The notes under the pieces were generated by a model. It had not been told where the DNA came from. It saw only the letters and a program-made list of their open reading frames with translations, and ran no database searches. A stretch of DNA of 64,000 bases from Oxyruncus cristatus (taxonomy: Eukaryota; Chordata; Aves; Passeriformes; Cotingidae). Below, in pieces: positions 1 through 12,500 of this stretch. Position 1 is the first letter of the stretch; each line of letters begins with the position of its first letter. The translations under genes and the position numbers were made by a program. The stretch lies in NCBI GenBank assembly GCA_013399855.1, contig VXAY01006949.1, positions 299,712-363,711 on the forward strand, written 5' to 3'.

Positions 1-884
1 CAACTACCATGTTTATGCCTGCATGCTGAAAGAATGTACAAAGTTGCATTAAGCTCTGGTTTTCTTCCACTTTTTTTTTTTTTTATATATTCTTAAACTC
101 TGACTTTTACAGTGTTGTACACACTTCTGTGCAGACTCAGGTACCACACATCAACCCAGTTATGGAAGGTTTTTGCCTCCAACTGAAAAAATCATGTGCT
201 ATGCATCTCTGAAGCCACCATCATCAAACCACCAAGAAAATTTGCTCTCCTTAGTAGCCTTGGAAAAAGAGTCTTTAAAAAGTCTATTGAAAAGGAGACA
301 TTGTTAACAACAGGGTTTTCAAAATGATGCGAGTTGTTTCTAGGAGTTGTCCAAGCATTTTCTCTTCACTCACTCTTGGTTTTTATAAAGCTAATTCTGT
401 ATAAAAGGGCTTTTGAAGTGTGTGACCTATGCTTAATGATTTTTAAAAAATTGGAAAAAAGGAGTGAATTTAGAAACATTTTTTGTCAGCTGTATTACAA
501 TAGAATTACCTTTGCTTCTTATATTTTCAGTACAAAAGGCAAGTAAATAAAGAGACCCTGCATCTTTACAGTCTGGCACTCATCCAAATCACTTAAATCT
601 ACGCAAAACAGGTATAAAACATGAGGGTCTTCCTCTCCTTTATACCAAGACCCTCGCCAAACCCTTCTGGGGAGCAAGTTCCCTGATAAATAAAACTCAC
701 TCGATTTTATATCAGCCAAAGTAGTAGTACTTCAGCTCCCCTTCAAAGAGGTGTAAATGCCCACAACAGCTCAAAGGCCCAGGGAGAGAAAGAGGTCCAG
801 CATAATTTTAAGAAGCAGGTGCTGGTTTATACCCTTATGGCTTCAGTGTTAGGCTGCACTCAAGCTGCACTTAAGGTGCACTCA
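1..884. other. non-coding flank, left edge
   Basis: No exon-like open frame with splice sites or recognisable protein similarity is visible on either strand. The stretch is AT-rich with a T-run near 71-84. It lies beyond the stop codon of the minus-strand gene ending at 3009, so it could be far 3' UTR or intergenic sequence. The short open frames here have no support. Confidence 0.5.
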
Positions 885-2160
885 AGGAGGACCCTGGAAA
901 CGACAGGCTGGTCAGTCTCACTTCAGTGCCCAGTAAAATCATGGAAAAGATTATTCTGGAAGGTATTGAAAAACACCTGGAGGACAACACAGCCACAGCC
1001 AGCTCAGATTCATGACGGAAAAGTCCTGCTTGTGGAACCTGATTTCCTTCTATGACAGGGTAAGCCACCTAGCTGATCTAGGAAAGCCAGTAGATGTCAT
1101 GTTTTTGGACTTCAGCAAAGTTTTTGATACTCTCTCAGTATCCTTCTGGACAAAACATCCAGGACAAAGCTGGATAACTGTGTTATGTGATAAGTGAGCA
1201 ACTGGCTCACAGGTTGGGCAGATGAATTATACCGAATGGGGTAACATTGGGCTGGCATCCAGTCACTAGTGGGGTTCCACAGGGCTCCATTCTTAGCCCC
1301 GTTCTCTTCAGCATCTTCATTAACAACTTGGATGCAGGACTCAAAGGAATACTAAGTTTTGCCAAAAACACTAAACTGGGAGGAGCAATTTAGTGACTCC
1401 CTCCAGGACAGAGAGGCCCTGCAGAGAGACCTCAACAATTAGAGAGATGGGCAGTCTCTCACCAACCCTACCAAGTTTAGTAAGTGCAGGTGGTGGATTC
1501 TGCTCCTGGGATGGGGCAATCCTGGTTGTGTGTATAGATTAGGGAAGGAGAGGCTGGAGACCAGTGCTATGGAAAGGAACCTGAGGGGCCTGGTCGATGG
1601 GAAGTTGGATAGGAGTCAGCAGTGCCCTGGCAGCCAGGAGGGCCANTTGAATATTGTGTGCAGTTTTGGGTGCCACAATATAAAAAAGACATTTGGTTCT
1701 TAGAGAGTGTCCAAAGGAGGGCCACGAGGATGGTGCAGGGTCTGTAGGGGAAGCCGAGGGGCAGCTGAGGTCACTTGGTTTGTTCAGCCTTGAGGAGACT
1801 GAGGGGAGACCTCACTGCAGTCTTCAGCATCCTCATGAGGGGAAGCAGAGGGGCAGGTACAGATCTCTTCACTCTCGTGATCAGTGACAGGACTTGAGGA
1901 AATGGCAGGAAGCTGAGTTGGGGGAGCTTTAGGCTACATATCAGTAAAAGGTTTTTCATGCAGAGGGTGGCTGGGCACTGGAACAGGCTCCCAAGGGAAG
2001 TGGTCACAGCACCAAGCCTGTCTGAGTTTAAGAAGCATTTGGACAACACTCTCAGGCACACAGTGTGATTGTTGGGGTCTCCTGTGCAGGGCCAGGAGTT
2101 GGACTTGATGATTCTGATGGGTCCCTTCAAACTCAGTATATTCTACGATTCTATGATTCT
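885..2160 (+). mobile_element. CR1 LINE, 3' part with decayed reverse transcriptase
   Basis: Plus-strand CR1 non-LTR retrotransposon, 5'-truncated. Recognisable pieces of the ORF2 reverse transcriptase appear in order: a DWRP/SLTSVPGKIME-like block at about 890-960, the motif A region (LDFSKVFDT) at about 1106-1132, and the GVPQGSILSPVLF-like block at about 1271-1312. The catalytic FADD box is changed to FAKN at about 1358-1369, so both aspartates are lost. Many frameshifts and stops separate the pieces. The CR1 3' UTR ends in the family's ATTCTATG-type 8-mer tail at about 2140-2160. One unresolved base is at 1646. This is a dead fossil copy. Confidence 0.93.
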
Positions 2161-3008
2161 AATTCATGCTGCCATGAGGTTTGAGTAATAATTTGGCAGT
2201 GTATCAAAACCAGCAAAGCTTAAAGTTGGTTGTCATGCAGAAGTGGGATAGGCGATGGCTATTTTTTACTTCATTTGTAAGAAAGCAGCACTTGCCTTTG
2301 GATCACATGATGTTCGAGTAACCAGGGTTGGCTATAATGTGTGCTGCTGATATTCCTTACTCCCAGTAATTAATTCAGCACTTGTAAACTCAGGTATCAG
2401 TAAAACAACATTAATATGTCTGACACCCCCTGGCTTCCCCAAATCCCATTATTTTTGGTAAGCCTTCACGTGCACTTCTGCAGCACCAACCACTATTAAA
2501 CTACCGTTTTTAAGGAGAGGTTTCTCCAAGTTTGGTACTTTTTCAAAAACTATAGCTGTTGAACTAAACAGAAAAGCACAGGTGGTGTTTGCTCTCTGTG
2601 CTGGTTTCCTTGGAAAGGTCACCGGTGAGGACTCAGCGCTCTCACCACACGTTTCCTACATTCTTGGTACTCTACATTCATGTCAGCGAATGCTACTCTC
2701 GAGCACAAATCGAAGAGACAAGTCAGCGACAAAACTACTTCTAGACTGATTGCGGCAGAATGCTACCAAGACAACTCCATAGAAAACCCACTGAAGCAGG
2801 AGCAAAATTCAGGTCACTTCTTAGCAAAGCTCATCACAAATTATTATTATTATTATTATTACTATTTTTTTTAAGCCATTTTTTGTGAAACTTTTATCTT
2901 GGCAGCCAGATATCCCCTTGTGATGGGCTAATTCGAACAGGCTAACGTGGGACCACCTGACCCCACCTGGTACCAAAGGCTTCCGAATTATTTTAGCTTC
3001 TCAGAAAA
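2161..3008 (-). other. probable 3' UTR / downstream region of the acidic-tail gene
   Basis: Sequence immediately downstream, on the minus strand, of the stop codon at 3009-3011. It is non-coding in all frames as far as I can judge. It contains a (TTA)n tract at 2841-2862. I found no convincing AATAAA or ATTAAA on the minus strand, so the 3' end of the transcript cannot be placed. Confidence 0.4.
2841..2862. repeat. (TTA)n microsatellite
   Basis: About seven TTA units followed by a T-rich stretch. It lies about 150 bases past the stop codon of the minus-strand gene and so probably within its 3' UTR. Confidence 0.9.
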
Positions 3009-3119
3009 TCACTGCTGACTGACACCCATCTGTTGGTGATCGGCTTCTGGTTCCTCTTCTTCCACATCTGCGTTATATTCTTCAAATGCATCATCATCAA
3101 CATCTGGAAGCCCAAGTAA
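3009..3119 (-). CDS. last coding exon of unidentified gene, acidic C-terminal tail
   Basis: Minus-strand terminal exon. The acceptor is a pyrimidine-rich stretch ending TTTGTAG just right of 3119. The exon reads 36 codons in phase 0 and stops with TGA at 3011-3009. The peptide begins LLGLPDVDDDAFEEYNADV, continues with a run of four glutamates, and ends MGVSQQ. The acidic, non-repetitive composition, correct splice site and perfect phase match to the exon at 9475-9597 argue that it is real. I cannot name the family. An acidic C-terminal tail is common in nuclear or trafficking proteins but gives no function by itself. Earlier exons must lie to the right, or in the gap at 14912-15574. Confidence 0.72.
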   Translation of the reverse strand, partial: LLGLPDVDDDAFEEYNADVEEEEPEADHQQMGVSQQ

Positions 3120-6100
3120 CTACAAAGAAGAGAAAATACTGTGTAACAGTGAATTACCCACTTGTGCAGCTTTGCTGCAAATCTTCACACAAATCCTACG
3201 TGCTACTTCTTGAAAACCTTAAACCCTGGAATAACAGTATTGCATAATGATCTAGGCTCTCTTTCTCTCTCTCCTGGGATAGAGAAAGAGTTGAAAATGC
3301 ATCCTCACACCAAATTAAGTGCTCAGAGACCGGAAGATAAATAAAACCAAAACAAAGCACTTGCAAAAAGCTTCACATTCTTCCCTGAGGTCGGATTATG
3401 AATTGTCAAGTGTTTAAGACTTGGCAGTGGTTTAACTTCAGAAAGAACCATGATAATACTGTAGCAGTAGTTACCTTCGTTTAAGATTGTTTTTTGGCAA
3501 CCCTATAAAAGCCAAAGAAGAAAGCATCCTCATGCAGAACCTCCTAGTATGGAGTAGGAAAGGACTCCCTAAAAACCTTAAGAACCCAATGTGTTAAATG
3601 CTTCTCTTGAACCCTTCACTCCAATACACCAGACAAAGCCTGGTATGCTGGGTGAAGCCCTTGTAGTGAGAAGTACTGTTTATTCCACTCAAAACTGTCC
3701 AAGCCCCTTTAAACTTCTGCAAATTAGCTTGTAAGGAACTGTTAGTCCATCTTCTTTGAACAATGTTTGGATGCCTCCACCTCATGGCTCCGATCACTGC
3801 AACATCCCTTTTTCACTAAAGGAAAAGGAGCAAACAGCCATGTTTGAACTTTTCTCCTCTCCTCCAAAAGGTTGCCAAGCCAACAGAAGTCAGGAAGACA
3901 GATAAACCAAATAATAGTCGAAATAACGCATCTGTTGTGGAAATCTCGTATTAGAATCCTACACTAACAGCTATTAATAGCCACAAAGCAAAATCATATG
4001 CCAGGCATGACTGGGAATACCTTGTATTTAGTTTGCAAGGGCTGGAAGAGCAGCGCAGATGCATGCAACACCCTGTTTGGAGAGTGATGCAGCTGTTAGC
4101 TCTTTAAAGAGGCAAAGCCCAGAAAAATCGGGAGGAAGGTGACACTCGCTAGTGAGAGCATGAAAATGAGAAGGCTGAGACAAGGCAGATTTTCAGGGAC
4201 CTAAACTAGTTTAGTCTGTGATCGACATTCAAGACTATTCAGTGGACACAAATACAACGCACAGAATTAGCTTCTGGATGCAACGAAGCTTGTATTCCTC
4301 ACTGTCACTGGGAGACAATCAGTTCTGTAGTTGCAGGGCTTCTTCAGCAGGGAAATGGAAGGAGAATCTTCTGACTAAATCCCCTCCTTCGTACTTTAAA
4401 AATACTTATGGAGAGACCCCAACTGGAAAATGTTCTTGTCTTCGGAGCAGAACAAAGTAAATTCCTATGCGTACATATTTTTCAAGTCAAATGCTTAACT
4501 GAACGTGAAACTGCTTGGTTCGTTTGCGGAATGCGGGGGCTTTGTTTTGTGTTGAAGCTAAAATTAAAATACTCAGTTTTCAAAAGGCAAAAGCAAGGAC
4601 TCTCTAGACTTTCTCGTACACCGGTATTATTTTTGCTAAACTGATCCGGTGGATTCAAATTACATGTGAGTGTTGTACTCCTCTGTTTATATCACGTGGC
4701 AGAAAGAGTTTTGACCCCATTTTTTTTTTTTCCCAGCTCTGGTTATAATTCCTCCTTGATTTGCAAGGAAATGAGGCACATGAGTTTTCATTTTATGGGA
4801 TACTGTAAGCCTTTCCCATGCAAAAATTAGCAAGGAAAACACAACATACACCACAAGAACCGCAAAGACTTATAACAATCTCAAAGCATGGGAAACACAT
4901 CCTTCTTTTCACATCCCCTCTCTCTTCGTCCTTGGGAAACCTGGCTCTTCTTTCCCTGAAGCAGCACAAATAAGACAGATGCTGCAGATGTTCGTGGTTT
5001 TATGGAGGAAGGGTGGGGATGGGATGAGGTGGGGTGGGGTGGGGGGGGATGGGATGGGGTGGGACAGGATGGGAGGTTCCTCCAAGGGAGATGCAGTTTT
5101 ATTCTCTCACAGACACTTTATGACCTTCCAAGGCACCAAGGACCTTGACCATGCAGATCTCGCTTTTAGAGGTCAAATCCTGTCTATGAGACACTATGGT
5201 CCCTCACTGCTGTTAACCCCTTACTGCTCTCTAGACTGCAGTGGCAAATCAGCCCACACCTTGACGCCAAGGAGGGATGATCAGGGTCCAAAGTGCAGGG
5301 AGCTCTACAAACATTGGGTCAAAATGGAAGGAGGGTGCACAAAAGATAAGGACAAAATAAGATTATGAAGATGGCATGAGCTGACCCTAGACTAACTCCC
5401 ACCTTGTCTTCTTTCAAACACACTAGTTTCTGCTTCTAGTCCGTATCTGCTTCATATATTACATTATCAGCTATGTGGTAGACTTGAAAGGACTTAATTG
5501 GAGAGCAAAAATAAGGAGAAAAGAGGTAAAAGAGGAAAGGGGTGTAGAAAGAGAGAGCTGATGCATCAGTCAAAGAGCCAAGGGGAACACAACTGCCAGG
5601 TGGAGACCCATGGGGAGGAGGAAGACAGGAGCATGGTGAGGAGGGAGGGAGGAAAGCAGGGAGAGAAGATAACAACCAGTGGCAGCACTGCCTGAACTAC
5701 ATCTATTTATTCCTGCTGGCCAAACTACCCATCTGGAGGTAAAGGAGAGGTCACCAGGATATGTATGAATTCAGTGAATATGGGATAAATGTGTAATATG
5801 TAAAATATGTAAATAAATTTACACTGCAGACTCCCTAGTTCAGATGTAGGCCTTTTTTAGGCTGAAGAGGAGTGTAGTGTGCGACGCACGGAATTTGCTG
5901 CTGAATTGTGCAACTCATGCCTTGGTTCTCTGCAAACGTTGCCAGTTTTTGTGAAGTCCCTCAGGCATTTCTTGTATTTGTCTTTCTTAACTCTTCCCAA
6001 GTACCCTGATTTTATACAAATAACCTAATAGTTATTAAGTCACAGAATCAGAGTGACATTGCCTCCTACCAAAAAGCTGATGCACAGGCAGACCGATAAA

Positions 6101-9100
6101 TTAACCAAGTACAAGACTGAGCTTTAGTGGTCCACGTGATGCTACACTAGAGAAAACACGGCTCTGTTGAATCCTTTCAGAAAGGGCTTAGTCTCCAGGC
6201 AGATATGCTTACAAGCACCAGCATGGGCACCTCTGGCACATAAGCGTGGCACCTCTGACGCCAGAGAGACAAGGGTATTGGAGGACTGGGATGCTCTGAG
6301 GCAAATAACAGTATTTGAGCCCAGTGCTGTTGACTGATACCATGTACCTGCATGGTGTCTGGCACTTTTGGATGCTCCCTGAGTAAGTGGATAAGGCAGC
6401 AAATCAGAGTTTTGTGGTAAATGACCCAGGAAAGCATTAATGGGCAAACACAACATGCCCCCCCAACCTTCAGTAAAGAAAGAGTTTCACCTTGCCTACA
6501 GCAGGATTTAGAGGTGTGGTTTAGCTGTTGCAGGTTAACCAACACCTTTTTAAAGCCTTGTCTAATGAAATATCTTGCTCTGGCACTGCAACATTAGGGA
6601 GAGATGCCTGAGAGCAGTGAGGAATGGTGAGCGGCCCCAGAGCACCCTCATTGCCTTCTGTGCCCAGGGAAGAGCAGTGAGCAGAGGGAAACCTCTGCCT
6701 CTCATTGACAGGGATGCCAACTGCTGGGCATCTCTGCTCTCACTGTCACTGAAACACAGGGTCCTGTGCAGCAGCAGCCAGTCCCTTCCTACCCCCCAGC
6801 CTCAGGGTAAGCTTGTGGAGTCACAGATGGTCTATTGCCGTGAATGTGTGGAGCAGGGCTGAGCTCAGTTACTAGACAAATATTGGTCTGGGACCCCTCA
6901 GTTATGGGAGGGCAGATGCTCATGCTGTGCACAAGGGCATGGAAAGCTGCAGATGCACTCCCACTGTTTTCTTCTAAGTATTTCCCTTCAAAGGATGCCA
7001 CCAAAGAATTTCAGAACTGTCTAATAATCTTGGATGTCTGCTGGGAATACTGAAATGGAGAAGACTTTCAAAAGGTGCTTAGCAAGCACATGCCAAAAAC
7101 CTAGTCCCCCCTACTCCCAGACAGATAGCCAGGACCACCAGATACTTCAGAAGAGCCCAGTCTGACCTTCAGCAGCAGATTTTACCTAAACTAACATTTT
7201 TCAAACTGAAGTTTGCCAGACTGGTCTCTGACAGCAGACTTGCTTGGGACAGTGGAGAAGAAATGCCCTGCAAATGCACTGTTGCCTTAAAGCTGACAGC
7301 AAGGTGGTTTAATTAGCAAAAGAGGTCCAGCAGAAAAAGGACGTGGGACAGCATGAAGTGATGCCAAGGAAATAATTTCCCAATACTGAAGAAAAGTGAT
7401 TTTGTTCTGGAAAAGGCCTGAAGGTACAAAATAACTGTTTCCATACATCTGTGGTAACACCACTCATTTTTTAAAATCTTTCCTACCAAGTATGTGCTAT
7501 TTTTAATAATTACAATAAGGAGAAAATGTCAATACATTCCTTATTAGACTTATCTACACAAAACCATACCTCAAATCATAAACCCGGTTTTGTTGTACAG
7601 ATGCGAACCTCTCAGTACTAGGCCAAAGGAGAATTCAGAGAAATACTCTCTGAACCTGAGTACAAAGATGTACTCTTTGTGGTACATCCAAGAGAAAATT
7701 AAGAGGTACTTGATTACAGTTTGCAAGAGGTTTCTGACAGTTGAGGACACCATTTTTGAGCAAACAAAAGCAAAATGAAATTCAACAGCTAGGAAGCAAA
7801 CTAGAAAAATGCAGATTGTAAACAAAAGAGACTTTCGGAGCAACATAACTGATAATGAGAAGAAAAAGTGCCCAGCAGTGTTGTATCCTTTAATTCACCT
7901 GAAGACTTTACATCAAGAGTGGGTATCTTTGGAAAAGACACATTCCAGTTCAACCACAATTTATGTGCTTGGTTGTTGGAATCATGGGGTGAAATGTGAT
8001 GTATTAATGAAGGGCCCAGGCTACATGAGCATAATGGTTCCTCTTGCTTTGAACCTTTTTATTTTGAAGAGTAGCTCAAGTTGGTTTGACTGAAGTCAAT
8101 TTCTCGGTAACTTAAACTATGCTGAAATAAATATGGTTTAAATGAAATAAGTAATCGGTACCAATTGAATTAAATCTTTCTGAAGTCCTCTTTAGTTAAA
8201 CCAGTGGAAGTTTCTCACCAGAGACACAGTTTCTCTGAGCAGGACAAAACAGCTATGAAGATCCAAGAGCCAAATATTGTTCTGGGAAACATATTTATAT
8301 TTTTTGTATGTTTTCACAATTACAAGCAGCTGTAGTGACAGATCAGATTTCCAGTCCTTTCTAAGAAAAGTGCGCATCTGTTCTATTTATTTCCAGCCTC
8401 TCAAAGGATTCTTTAAAACGATGCTCTTTTATGTTGACCAGCTGTGGCAGTCTGCGGAAAACCATTCCAAGGGTGTAACACAGGGAGGGCCAGTGCTTTC
8501 ATATCTGTGCTCCGGGCTTTTGCACTAGATACTTGGGATACATTTTCAGTCTTTTCAATTAGTCAGCCAAAAAAAGACAGGAGGGGAAAAGGTCTACATT
8601 TTCAGTTGAGCATAAAAATGTCCATCGGTCAACTTTCTCAAGGACATCATGGGAGAATGGCTCTGGCAACAAACCTCTGCTCTGCTTTGCACCAAGTCAT
8701 TAGCCAGCCCACAACATTCAAAAGGAGAGGCTGTGCAAAGGGAGGATTTGGCAAAAACGAAGGAGAACAGCCAACCTAAGACACCTCGCCCTGATGAAAT
8801 CCAGGCTTTGACCCAGATCTTAGTGTTAAACAAGGACAGAGAAAGCTGAGTAGCAGCAAAACAGAAACACACATGCCCCCTCCCCACAAAACCCAGCTTC
8901 TGTTCCAACTTCTTCTCAAGCAGTGACCAAACTGGCGTTTGCAAATACCAAGTGGCAACCATCCTAACAGCAAAACCTGGATCACTTGGGGGGAAAAAAA
9001 GCCAACCGTAAAATAAAACAAACCACTCTGAGGAGAGACTGTACTTCCAGCTTCCCAGAGGTTTACTCTTGCTACTTGTATCCTTGCAAAACTCCCTAAT

Positions 9101-9474
9101 TCCAGTGCCAGGAAACAACTCTGACACAAAGTCCCGCAGCGCTGACTCGCGTCCCGTTCCTCGGAGTCAGCGCTGCATCAGCAGGATGCAGGTCCCTGCC
9201 CAATGCCACGGGCTGACGCACCAGTTGGCCTCCCACCCCGGATGGGAATCTCATCCTCTCAAACACAGAGATGGAAATAAAAAGGCAGCTAACTTCCAAG
9301 AAACAACTTCCAATGGCCTAATGGTAGCTCATGCGTCACACTCGTGCCCAGGCAGCTGACTGGAGGTGTAAGTCCCTGGAGAAGAAAAAAACACCTTGCT
9401 CTATCCAGTGCTGCTCTATTAAGTCACAGGTAACAGTGAATGTTTAGAAGTGAAAAAAAAAAAAAGGCACTTAC
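3120..9474 (-). other. intron of the unidentified minus-strand gene
   Basis: About 6.35 kb between two phase-0 exons, with consensus donor GTAAGT (9474-9469) and acceptor TTTGTAG (3126-3120). It contains a G-rich minisatellite at 5011-5076 and chance open frames on both strands, the longest being 177 codons at 8594-9127 minus. Those frames overlap each other in different frames, lack exon borders and show no family resemblance. Confidence 0.6.
5011..5076 (+). repeat. G-rich (GGGATGGGGTGGG-type) minisatellite
   Basis: Imperfect repeats of GGGATG and GGGGTG with more than ten G-runs of three or longer within 66 bases on the plus strand. The pattern has G-quadruplex potential. It is intronic with respect to the minus-strand gene, so the G-rich strand is the template strand. 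Confidence 0.85.
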
Positions 9475-9597
9475 AAGTCTGAAGGATTTGAAGACTTTTT
9501 CCAGTATTTCATGGAGTGTCTTCTTCCCACAGGAGGAGATGTAATCCTGTGCGAGCTGCAGAAAAGGTAAGCAGTCTTCACTTTCGCTCCACACGTG
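9475..9597 (-). CDS. penultimate coding exon of the unidentified acidic-tail gene
   Basis: Minus-strand internal exon of exactly 41 codons, phase 0 at both ends. The acceptor is TTGGCTTTCAG just right of 9597 and the donor is consensus GTAAGT at 9474-9469. The peptide opens HVWSESEDCLPFLQLAQDYI and continues as an amphipathic, probably helical segment (KKTLHEILEKVFKSFRL). Spliced to the exon at 3119 it gives a helical region followed by an acidic tail. I do not recognise the protein. The upstream exon was not identified within 9.6-14.9 kb and may be short or lie in the assembly gap. Confidence 0.7.
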
Positions 9598-12500
9598 CTG
9601 AAAGCCAACAGCAACACAAGAAAGTAAAGGCATTAACAGGAATTCACGGCAAACTTTCCATCTGATTTTATAAGGTCACATGTTGTAAACATCTGCCAAA
9701 GTACACCGAGCCTCCTGCAGTTCAAGACCCGCCCTGGGGAGAGGCGCTGCAGGCTATTTCAGAAGCCACGCTTCTGAGAAGGAACCTGCATTTCATTAAC
9801 ACGATCCAGAAGTGAAAATGCACCAGCAATTTCACACACTTTGCGCACACTTTGCGCACACACATTTTACCCATGAAGGTAAAATTTTTGGCTTTGTTTG
9901 ACATCAGCCCTGCTCAGACATGGAAGTCATGTTGGGTTTTCTCTTCTTCTGCATCACTCACTGCAATGAAGCCCTCAGGAAGATAAAGCGTCTCTTTCTC
10001 TTCGTGGCGTTAGTGCAAATGCGATGTGACCCTGGAGGTGGAACTTGATGTGTAATTCTCTTGACGACGCAGAAGAAAAGATGTAAAATACACCCGCAGT
10101 CTAGACATGGAGCCAAGGAGAGACGTTTGTGCGCTCACAACATCCTGACAATTCAAGCCTCTCTCCCTCTTTTGAGGTTTACTCCTCTTACAACCTGATC
10201 TTGTCTTCCCAGGTAGGCGCACTTAAACCCATTTCGGATCTTCCTCTCATCTTGCTCCTGCTTCAGAGATGCTGCTTCCCCAGCCTGACTCTGTGAAGCC
10301 TCTCCCAAAACTGATGTTTATTCTGCTGCTAGGATGTTGCTTGAAACGGAGCTGGCAAGTGATAGTGGGAGTGCTCACACAACAAGGGCAGCACACACCA
10401 CAAGCTAATGCATAACCTTCAAGATTTTCTTTTTGAAGACTTTGTGCGTGGAACTGTCTTAGGCACTCAGCTAAACGGAGAAGCGCGATACTGCCAAAGT
10501 GGTTTGAGACTCTTGTACCTCCCTTTTTGCACAGCAGCTCTTTTCCCCAAAGTGCCGTGCAGCTTTTTACTCTGCCATAAACAGCAGGTTATGCTTAAAC
10601 AAGAAAAAAGGAGGGTCTCTCTGAAGCTTAACTAACATTCAGGGAAAGACTCAAAACGACAGATGTTTCAATCCCTAACATAAGGCTTGCATGTCGCCTT
10701 CCCCTTCAGTGGTGAATACCTGCCAGGGATGCAGTTTTACACTTAACGAAAGAAAACAGTACTTAACATCATCTAAGTTGCACCTTTAAGATAAAAACTG
10801 TAGCTGCTTTGCTATGAACCTCACTTGACCTACATTTTCTTTGCTGCTTGTTGCATCTTACAAGCATAAACATAGTGAAATGTTTTGTTATGAAAACAAC
10901 TCTGCATTACTGAGTAGGTTCTGCTCTTTCCATATAACCAGAGTCATCTCTTAACCATTCTGGCAATAAAAATAAGTTCTTTGCAGTCTTGCCAACTCTC
11001 AAACACACATACCACGAGTCTCATGATACTTCATGCCATCTTAGAGTCATGGGCCTTGCAATCCTATAAATATACAACTAAATCTCAGCTTCTGTTTACA
11101 AAAAAAAAAGGCAGAAAAAAAGCGTGCACTTTGTGATTTCTATGGCCTAAAAAGGCAGAAGGTACATGAAGCGAACTCAAATGAGCCCTCTTTAAGATAA
11201 CAAATGAACACTTTCAAATCAGAACATTTTAAGAACAGCCTCAAGATTTTGGAGGTCTGGCTCCTTATTTGGGGTTAGCAGTAACTCTTTAGTTATTCCT
11301 AATCTTTTCATCAAACTTCGGAGCTGGATATTGCAGCTTGGCAATTCCTGGCTCGTGTTAAACCTGTTGTAATTGTTTATATGTATAAAATGATTATGAC
11401 TGCTGGGATCCTCATTCTTGTTTAAATTGTGGCTTCTTTCAACTACCAGAGCTACACACAGGAGCTTCTACATAAATAAAAATCAGGTCCTGCCCTTTCT
11501 ACTTCATTCCCCAGGGAAAGTTAACCCCATGTTGTCCCATCATGTTTTTACAACCTCTTTTCAAGCTGCACCCTGTTTTAGACTCCAGTGTGAATTTGTC
11601 AGCAGTATTGCAGAATAAGATGATCTAGCATAAGGGGAAAACCCAAGGGAGTAACTTGATCACTGAGTTTTTGAGGAGACTTTTTTGCATAGCATCATAA
11701 GGCAATAAGCAAGTAAGGCTTCCAACAACCTCTCCACGTGCAGAAGATTGAAAATGTTGACTGTAGCAACAAATGCACTATGAAAGGTCTCACGTGCCAC
11801 TAGTGCACGCATCTCCTTCGGCAATGGCTTGATTTCGTCTTTGCCCCCAAAAAACCTCAACCATAATAAATACCAGGGTTATAATGCCTATAGGTTCAGC
11901 TGCATCTACAGCTCTCTGTGGAGGTTCACTGCCACACCAAGGCAGTGCAGGAACTGTCTCAGCACTGACTCATACATCTTCTGAGGAATCTGCAAAAGGA
12001 ATTTTGGTACCTCAAAATAAAAACAAATGTAATTTGAGGATTCAGCTCCCGCTTAGAAAGTTAAAGCAGTCATTAAGGCTGCACATAAGGAGATGCTTTT
12101 CCTGGAAAACCTGATGCCTAAGGATCTCTTTGCAGCGGGAGAAGCAGGCTGCTGTCAAGCAAGTGCCCAGCTGTGGCTGTTTAATTAAAAAAATATTAAC
12201 CTCATCATCTGAGTATGTGTTTTCCAAGCTTGCCCAGTTTTGCTCACAGTTGCTTTGTGTCACTACAAAAGCACACAGCCACTAATTTCCACCTCAGCTG
12301 ACCTAGGATCATGGCTGAATTATTTAGCTCAGTATATACACACTGCAGATAGCCGAGACAATTCATTGGGCTGCATCTGGAGGGGTTTGCTTTCCCCCAC
12401 ACTTCTAGACGACTCAGTGTTGCTGGACAACAAAGTCACTTGCTAGACCACCTTTTTCTATCCAGCCGACTTGTTGAGCACGGCAGCAAAACTTTTTCTG

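Noticed and set aside
8594..9127. 177-codon minus-strand open frame
   Set aside because: It overlaps other open frames, lacks splice borders or a poly(A) context, resembles no family, and lies within the intron between two real exons.
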